Assembly: GCF_938045465.1 (NCBI RefSeq)
Contig: NZ_CALIBF010000126.1
Location: 1 to 10,659 of the forward strand
DNA: 10,659 nt
From: an uncultured Campylobacter sp.
GTDB lineage: Bacteria; Campylobacterota; Campylobacteria; Campylobacterales; Campylobacteraceae
Direction: 5' to 3'
Shown here: positions 6,192 to 10,659 of the stretch, one piece after another
Layout of the letters: every line of letters starts with the position of its first letter
Numbering within the stretch: position 1 is the first letter of the stretch
The notes under the pieces: generated by a model
What the model was told of the DNA's origin: nothing
Database searches by the model: none
The model's input: only the letters and a program-made list of their open reading frames with translations
Program-made: the position numbers and the translations under genes

Positions 6192-6571
6192 ATTTTGCTA
6201 GCGGCGTCCGCGCGGCGCTTTTTGCAGTGCGAGCGCCCGTAAATTTATCGGCGTTCGCTTGGGCGCCCTAAATTTCGAGACATAAACTACGGCGTCTATT
6301 TTGCGAAATTTTACGCTGCCGCGCAGATGAAATTTTGTAGCGAAATTTAAACGCATTCGTAAAATTTTATCTCCATTCGCGGCACGGAATTTTTAAAATT
6401 TCGCGCCGCTTAAATTTATACCGAAATCCCGTCTTTGCTCCATTTAAACAATCCGCCGCTAAATTTAGCCGCAAATTTATCCAAGTCTAAATTTTAAAAT
6501 TTCGTCGCCGTTCGTAAGCAAATTTAAAGCCCGCAAGCGTCATAATCCATCTTAAATTTAAAAGGGGCAAA
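6192..6571. other. AT-word-rich spacer between the fumarase and DUF3137 genes
   Basis: This 380-base stretch has no coding frame of note. It repeats words such as AAATTT, GAAATTTT and AAAATTTCG, holds the 14-base palindrome AAATTTTAAAATTT (6489-6502), and has an inverted pair GATGAAATTTT / AAAATTTTATC (about 6327-6370) with one mismatch. Weak pairing GGCGCT/AGCGCC (6214-6219, 6232-6237) is too poor to call a terminator. The promoter of the next gene is not obvious. Confidence 0.5.
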
Positions 6572-7600
6572 ATGAGCGCAAGCGAGCTGGAGCAGATCAG
6601 ACTGGGGCTTTTGTATAAGGCGAAAAGAAATACGATCTTCGCGGCGGCGTGCATGCTCGGCTACGGCGCGTTTTTGTTATACAAACTGCGCGACGGAGGA
6701 GGCATGGCAGATTTGTTGTCTCTTATCGGATTATTCGCGGTTGTTCTTATAGTAGCCGTTTTGTGCGATAAAGGCTCCATAAAAGCTAAGATAATCTACG
6801 CTGCCTGCCTTTTTGCTATGAGCCTATTTCTAAACGATTTACAAAATCGCCCCACGATTTCCAAATATATCTTACTCGCGATTATAACTTTAATCTTGGC
6901 TGCTTCGAGCTTATTCGTATTGTTTAGAGGCTTTAAACAAGATTATTCGGTAAAATTTCAGTGCGCTTTTAAAGAGCACTATCTAATGCCTTATTTTAAG
7001 GCGTTCGGCTACCGATATGAAATTTCAGGCGATATCGATCCCTCCAAACTCAAGCTCTCCGGGCTCTTTTTTCGACTAGACAGATACTCATACGGCAACG
7101 ACAGGGTTTCGGGCGTTTATGACGGCGTGAAGTTCGCATTTTGTGACGTGAGCTTATTTAATAGATTTTCAGAAAGCGAAATCCTCGGCACCTTTTTCTA
7201 CGCGGAATTTAACAAACGCATAAGCGCCAAAACCCTGATTTTTCCCGCTCGCGCCGGCGCGCCGAACACCCTCGGGCTAAAAAAGATAGATATGGACGAT
7301 GCGGAGTTTAACGCCACCTTCGCCGTGTATTGCGAGGACGCGGCGGGCGCGATGTATATTCTAACGCCCGCCTTTATGCGGAGGCTCTTGCGCTTCGCAG
7401 GCGCCGTAGCCGCACCCGTTAGCCTTAGCTTCGCAGATAGCAAAATTTACATTTTCGTAAATACGGGGCGCGATAATTTCGAGCCCGACATCGACGAAAG
7501 CGTACTGCGCCGCGATCCTGCCGCGCAGCTCAAGCGCGAGCTTTCGCACTTTTTGGCGATCGTAAAAAACCTAAAACTAAACGAAAGAATTTGGAGCTAG
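6572..7600 (+). CDS. DUF3137-like inner-membrane protein
   Basis: This 342-residue protein has four hydrophobic segments in its N-terminal third (about 20-37, 47-65, 70-87 and 97-118), then a soluble domain of about 220 residues, presumably cytoplasmic. The segment DDAEFNATFAVYCEDAAGAMYILTPAFMRRLL (242-273 by position, key residues FN, F, Y-ILTP, RLL) is the signature I associate with DUF3137 proteins, together with the earlier SGLFF and SGVYDGVKFAFCDV parts of a beta-rich fold. The function of the family is not known. The start has AAAGGGG (6561-6567) just upstream. It stands alone on +, convergent with the 483-residue membrane protein gene downstream. No regulatory site is evident. The family call is from motif memory, not a search. 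Confidence 0.72.
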   Translation: MSASELEQIRLGLLYKAKRNTIFAAACMLGYGAFLLYKLRDGGGMADLLSLIGLFAVVLIVAVLCDKGSIKAKIIYAACLFAMSLFLNDLQNRPTISKYILLAIITLILAASSLFVLFRGFKQDYSVKFQCAFKEHYLMPYFKAFGYRYEISGDIDPSKLKLSGLFFRLDRYSYGNDRVSGVYDGVKFAFCDVSLFNRFSESEILGTFFYAEFNKRISAKTLIFPARAGAPNTLGLKKIDMDDAEFNATFAVYCEDAAGAMYILTPAFMRRLLRFAGAVAAPVSLSFADSKIYIFVNTGRDNFEPDIDESVLRRDPAAQLKRELSHFLAIVKNLKLNERIWS

Positions 7601-7615
7601 CGGGCGGCTCGCCGT

Positions 7616-7695
7616 GGCTTTGCGTGTCACAGCCTCGCGCACTATAGCTTCACACGCCGCGCCGCGGCTCCACATGCTACAGCTCTGCGCGCTTT
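7616..7695. repeat. Three degenerate tandem units differing almost only by transitions
   Basis: Unit 1 (7616-7645) and unit 3 (7666-7695) are both 30 bases long and start with GGCT; over their first 28 bases 18 match and all ten differences are A/G or C/T. Unit 2 (7646-7665) is shorter; its first 15 bases match unit 1 at eight positions, and the other seven are again transitions. The array follows the DUF3137 gene. No function is apparent. Confidence 0.5.
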
Positions 7696-7780
7696 GAAAT
7701 TTGATGAAATTTGAAATTTTGTCGCGCCTTTAAATTCACAGCCCCAAAGCCTTGAAATTTAAAATCCAAATCCGCTCGCT

Positions 7781-7828
7781 GCGGAATTCTGCGAAATTGC
7801 GAAATTTCTTGAAGTTGCAAAATTCCGC
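7781..7828. repeat. Inverted pair GCGGAATT/AATTCCGC around tandem GCGAAATT
   Basis: GCGGAATT (7781-7788) and AATTCCGC (7821-7828) flank a tandem GCGAAATT GCGAAATT (7791-7806). It lies between the convergent genes, where a two-way terminator might be expected, but there is no T-run, so its role is unclear. Confidence 0.4.
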
Positions 7829-7853
7829 GAGGCTGTCGCTTGAAATTCTCCCT

Positions 7854-9305
7854 TCAAAGCATAAGGCTAAGCAGCAGCAAAAATCCGATGAAGCTTAGGG
7901 CGTTGCCGAAGGAGCCGCCGATGTGATCGCCGAGCCGCGTCAACACGAGCGCGCCGCCTAGACGCAGACCTATTTGTAGCGCCACGCCCGCGATAAAATC
8001 CGCTGCGCGCCGAAGTCCGCTGCGCGTATCGCCTAGCTTCATGCCGCGGCTTTGATTCCAAAGCCCGCTTACGCGGTAGTCTTTGTAGCGAGCGCGGAGA
8101 ATATCGCCGTTTTGCAGCTCGAAGCTCTGCGAAGCGTCCTTCGCCTTGGCGGGTACCGTGGCTTCGGCAGAGCGGGTGGAATTTATAGAATTTGCTGCGT
8201 TAGTAGAATTTGCAGAGCTTGTGGAATTCGCTGATTTCGCAAAATTCTTGATGCTCGCAGAATTTGTGGAATTTTCTGCGTCTAAATTCTTAAATTTCAT
8301 GCAATTTTCGCCGTCCGCAAGCTCCGCTAAATTTTGATCCGCGCGTAGCGCGTCAGAGACAATACGCCGCTTGCTATCGCCCGATAAATATAGCCCGTCC
8401 AGCGCGAAGCCATAATAATAAACGTCGCCGCTTTGCAGCACGCGCACGCCGCTAGCATAGCCCTCCGCTTCGCCGCTTCGCTTGGGCTCTTTGGAGTGCG
8501 GAAGCGCTGCGAATATGCGTCCGAACTTTGCGGCGCGCCAGTCTCTTCGCATAAACTTAAAGCTGCAATACGCAAAAGGTGTGAGGACTGGCAGGGCTAT
8601 CGCCACCGCAGGATCGCTCTTTTCAAAAATAAAGATTATGCAGTAGATGCTCATCGCGGCTAGCGCTACGCCGAAGGCTGCGAATATCGCGGCGAGCGCC
8701 GTACTGCCAGCGTCCCTCCAGCGCTGCGCGCCTAGGCTTAGATTAACGAAATCTAGCGGGGAGAGGGCGGGATTTACCGAAGCGCCGTGCTCCTCGCGGG
8801 TAGAATTTAAAGAGAATGAGCCGCTTAAATCTTTATGGATAAAACCCAAAGCGGCGGAATTTATACCGCTGTGATCTTTGCCCACTAAATCAGATACCGC
8901 AGAATTTTGGCGCGCACTTGCCGCCGTATCGCTATATGCGTCGCGGTTTGAATTTGCGGCGGTGGAATTTCCGCTACTTGAAATTTCGCAGTTAGGGCGC
9001 TCTGCGGAATTTTCGCCGCTTAAATCGGCACTGCTTGAAGCCTCGCGATCGGAATTTAAGCCCCTCAAAGCCTCCCCGCCGGAATTTGAGCTTGAAGCCT
9101 CGTATATCACCGCCAGCTCGTCGCCCTCGCGTATCGGCAGATAAAGTCCGTCGCGTTTTAAATTTAAAATTCCCGCAAAGCGCAAGCCCTCCAGCGTAAA
9201 GCTAAATTTCGCCGTGTCTGCAGCCGCGGGCTGTAGCTTTAAATCCCTAGCCGTGCCGCGAGCAAGCTTGATCTGCCGCGGCGAAAGAAATTTAGCAAAT
9301 CCCAT
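7854..9305 (-). CDS. Membrane protein with two Asn/Ser-rich low-complexity linkers, unrecognised
   Basis: I do not recognise this 483-residue protein. Residues 1-70 are a compact beta-type domain (FSFTLEGLRFAGILNLK, then LPIREGDELAVIYE). Residues 71-180 are a low-complexity linker rich in Asn, Ser, Ala and Gly. Two hydrophobic segments follow (about 202-227 and 232-250), then a soluble part (255-342) containing VYYYGFALDGLYLSGD. A second Asn/Ser linker (343-395) has repeated NST/NSA, and a tail ends in two hydrophobic segments (about 433-456 and 463-483). Without the linkers it would be about 320 residues. NS dipeptides in the linkers I decoded are AAT-TCN, giving a repeated AATTC core in one frame. 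It lies 34 bases after the TerC gene on the same strand, probably in one transcript. The upstream GAAAAG is only a weak ribosome binding site, so the start is less certain. Confidence 0.65.
   Translation of the reverse strand: MGFAKFLSPRQIKLARGTARDLKLQPAAADTAKFSFTLEGLRFAGILNLKRDGLYLPIREGDELAVIYEASSSNSGGEALRGLNSDREASSSADLSGENSAERPNCEISSSGNSTAANSNRDAYSDTAASARQNSAVSDLVGKDHSGINSAALGFIHKDLSGSFSLNSTREEHGASVNPALSPLDFVNLSLGAQRWRDAGSTALAAIFAAFGVALAAMSIYCIIFIFEKSDPAVAIALPVLTPFAYCSFKFMRRDWRAAKFGRIFAALPHSKEPKRSGEAEGYASGVRVLQSGDVYYYGFALDGLYLSGDSKRRIVSDALRADQNLAELADGENCMKFKNLDAENSTNSASIKNFAKSANSTSSANSTNAANSINSTRSAEATVPAKAKDASQSFELQNGDILRARYKDYRVSGLWNQSRGMKLGDTRSGLRRAADFIAGVALQIGLRLGGALVLTRLGDHIGGSFGNALSFIGFLLLLSLML
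8167..8295 (-). repeat. Asn/Ser linker-coding repeat 2, GAATTT words at short intervals
   Basis: On the + strand GAATTT or GAATTC recurs every 12-30 bases. In the minus-strand gene this encodes residues about 343-380, a run of NST, NSA and ANS units. The spacing is irregular, so it is a degenerate cluster rather than a clean tandem repeat. Confidence 0.5.
8765..9095 (-). repeat. Asn/Ser linker-coding repeat 1, scattered AATTC cores
   Basis: This encodes residues 71-180. Eight NS dipeptides here (for example GENSA, INSA, QNSA, GNST, LNST) are coded AAT-TCN in a fixed frame, giving an AATTC core about every 20-50 bases. The codons between are varied, so drift or repeated short duplication is more likely than recent expansion. 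Confidence 0.5.
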
Positions 9306-9339
9306 GCGCGCTTTTCAGATCTCGCAAAATTTCGCCCCT

Positions 9340-10059
9340 CTATTTCGCGGCGGATTTTTTGCGGATCTGGATATTGATGAGCTCCACCAGTAGCGAAAAC
9401 GCCATCGAGAAGTAGATGTAGCCCTTAGATATGTGAAAGCCCAGCCCGTCGGCGATCAGCGAGACGCCCACCAAAATCAAAAACGCAAGCGCTAAAATTT
9501 TGATCGTCGGGTTTGTGTCCACAAAGCGCGCGATTGCGCCGCTAGCGAGCATCATCACGCCCACGGCGATGACGACTGCGAGGATCATCACGGGCAGGTG
9601 CTGCGCCATGCCCACGGCGGTGATGACGCTATCGAGCGAAAAGATGATGTCCAAAACGGCGATCTGCACGAGAGTGCCGCCGAAGCTCGCCTTGCCGCTG
9701 CTAGCGCTATGCTCGTGCGACTCGCCGGTAGCGCTGGAGTGGATCTCGAGCGTGGATTTGACGAGCAGAAACAATCCGCCGCCGATCAGCACGAGGTCGC
9801 GTCCGCTAAAATCGCGCGCAAGCACGCTAAATAGCGGCTTAGTTAGCCCCATGATCCAGCTTAGGCTAAGAAGCAGCAGTATGCGCGTGAACATCGCAAG
9901 CGCGAGCCCCATTATACGGGCGCGTCCGCGCTGCGCCTCGGGCAGGCGGCCGCATAAAATCGCGATAAAGATGATATTGTCGATACCAAGCACGATCTCA
10001 AGCCCCGTGAGCGTCGCCAGGCTGATCCATGCCTCGGGTGAGGCGATCCATTCAAACAT
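9340..10059 (-). CDS. TerC-family integral membrane protein, putative metal exporter
   Basis: This 239-residue protein, the usual size for the short TerC/YgdQ-type group, has seven or so hydrophobic segments. Its two repeated halves each carry the acidic membrane motif of the family: LEIVLGIDNIIF (20-31) and LDIIFSLDSVITAVG (136-150). Their Asp and Glu residues are thought to form the ion path. Between them a loop (about 106-124) is rich in His, Ser and Glu and could bind metal. TerC-family members studied in other bacteria act in Mn(II) export or in supplying metal to exported enzymes; tellurite resistance is the historical name and there are no other ter genes here. The start has AAGGAAA five bases upstream. 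It is the first gene of a likely two-gene transcript with the 483-residue protein. The substrate is inferred. Confidence 0.88.
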   Translation of the reverse strand: MFEWIASPEAWISLATLTGLEIVLGIDNIIFIAILCGRLPEAQRGRARIMGLALAMFTRILLLLSLSWIMGLTKPLFSVLARDFSGRDLVLIGGGLFLLVKSTLEIHSSATGESHEHSASSGKASFGGTLVQIAVLDIIFSLDSVITAVGMAQHLPVMILAVVIAVGVMMLASGAIARFVDTNPTIKILALAFLILVGVSLIADGLGFHISKGYIYFSMAFSLLVELINIQIRKKSAAK

Positions 10060-10659
10060 CGGTTTCCTTTGGGTGAAATTTAAGCCGTGATGATAGCGAA
10101 AGTTTGGTTAAAATTTCTAAATTTTACCGCCTTCGCGCGCGAAACTGCGCGGGGAATTCCGCGCTTGATTTCGCACTAAATTTAAAGTCTCGAATTTTAA
10201 AATTTTGAGTTTTGATACAGCGCAAATATGGGCTAAATTTAGCATAGATCGGAATTTTAATTTGTTTAGTACGGCGCGGGACGATATTCATGCTGCACAA
10301 AATTTTACTTTCTAAACTGCCGCAGGGTGAATATGTGGATAAATTTACGGCGTAGCGAATGTTTGCTTTATCAAAATTCGTTTTGAAATCCGCGTGCAGC
10401 TAAAGCCGCACAGGCGGCATACCTCGGTCGAGGTTGGCGGATATTTGAAAAAGGAGCGGCAAATTTCAAAATTTAAAGATAGGTACCGCAACAAGTAAAT
10501 TTTGATGACGGGCGCTGCAATGTGGGTAGGCTAAATTTTGGCGCCGAATGCACGCAGAGGGTGCGAAGTGAAATTTAAGCGAGCGCGTAATAAATAGCAC
10601 AAAACAAATCGCGGCGAAAGAAATTTCGTTAATCAAACAGCGAGGGTTGCAGCGATTTG
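10060..10659. other. 600-base gene-free region at the right edge
   Basis: No convincing gene on either strand. It contains the TerC leader, the palindrome AATTTTAAAATT (10193-10204), two small neighbouring hairpins (GCCGC/GCGGC at 10405-10418 and ACCTC/GAGGT at 10421-10434), an AAAAAGGAG with no usable start codon after it (about 10446-10455), and an 8-base inverted pair CAAATCGC/GCGATTTG (10605-10612, 10652-10659) that runs into the window edge. The last 30 or so bases could be the end of a minus-strand gene beyond the window, but this cannot be supported. Confidence 0.45.
10090..10095 (-). promoter_or_regulatory. Possible -10 box (TATCAT) for the TerC gene
   Basis: On the minus strand TATCAT lies about 30 bases before the ATG, after an AT-rich stretch (AAATTTTAACCAAACTTTCGC). 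No clear -35 is present, so it is tentative. Confidence 0.3.

Noticed and set aside
6201..6240. Intrinsic terminator after the fumarase genes
   Set aside because: The only pairing is a 6-base stem with a 12-base loop and the T-run lies inside the loop, not after the stem.
8052..9144. Several + frames opposite the 483-residue gene, including one with repeated VEF/AEF units
   Set aside because: These are the antisense reading of the AATTC-word linkers and membrane parts; none has a ribosome binding site, and the minus frame is the one with domain-like structure.
9500..10090. + frame of 196 residues
   Set aside because: It is antisense to the TerC gene, whose motifs are unmistakable; this frame is Ser/Arg/Pro/Thr-rich shadow coding.
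10405..10434. Two small hairpins as a structured RNA or terminator
   Set aside because: The stems are only five bases long and no T-run follows; chance is sufficient.

Overview
The window looks like chromosome from a Campylobacterota (epsilonproteobacterial) species, most likely an oral or gut Campylobacter of the higher-GC type (C. gracilis, C. rectus, C. showae, C. curvus and relatives). This rests on the gene content (haoC-haoA, two-subunit class I fumarase, TerC-family protein), on T-rich promoters with TATAAT -10 boxes, and on mixed base use: GC-rich coding DNA set in spacers full of AAATTT-type words. The species is an inference; nothing in the window proves it.

Layout: (1) 1-664: the 3' end of a small Sel1-like-repeat protein, probably a lipoprotein, then a complete 72-residue Cys-rich lipoprotein, both on +. 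(2) 665-1910: 1.25 kb with no convincing gene. (3) 1911-2327 (-): a small acidic helical protein of unknown function. (4) 2526-4575 (-): the haoC-haoA operon, a membrane tetrahaem NapC/NrfH-type quinol dehydrogenase and a periplasmic octahaem Hao-family cytochrome, with its own hairpin terminator. (5) 4576-4774: a divergent promoter region with a clear dyad. (6) 4775-6191 (+): class I [4Fe-4S] fumarase, alpha and beta subunits. (7) 6192-6571: AT-word-rich spacer. (8) 6572-7600 (+): DUF3137-like membrane protein. (9) 7601-7853: convergent spacer with degenerate tandem units. (10) 7854-10059 (-): a TerC-family membrane protein followed 34 bases downstream by an unrecognised 483-residue membrane protein with two Asn/Ser-rich linkers. 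(11) 10060-10659: gene-free spacer.

How the genes work together: HaoC probably takes electrons from menaquinol and passes them to HaoA, which in this family reduces nitrite and hydroxylamine to ammonium, a respiratory module that can stand in for NrfHA. The divergent fumarase interconverts malate and fumarate, which in such bacteria links the C4-dicarboxylate branch to fumarate respiration, so the shared intergenic region joins two anaerobic energy modules. TerC-family proteins are linked to metal (notably Mn) export.

The least explained signals are in non-coding and linker DNA. The self-complementary decamer ATTTTAAAAT occurs six times, always between genes; a 24-base exact repeat carries it twice, once inside a 26-base perfect palindrome; three degenerate tandem units differ almost only by transitions; and the 483-residue protein has linkers built on repeated in-frame AATTC cores like the spacer words. 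I see no tRNA, rRNA, CRISPR array, insertion sequence or phage gene.
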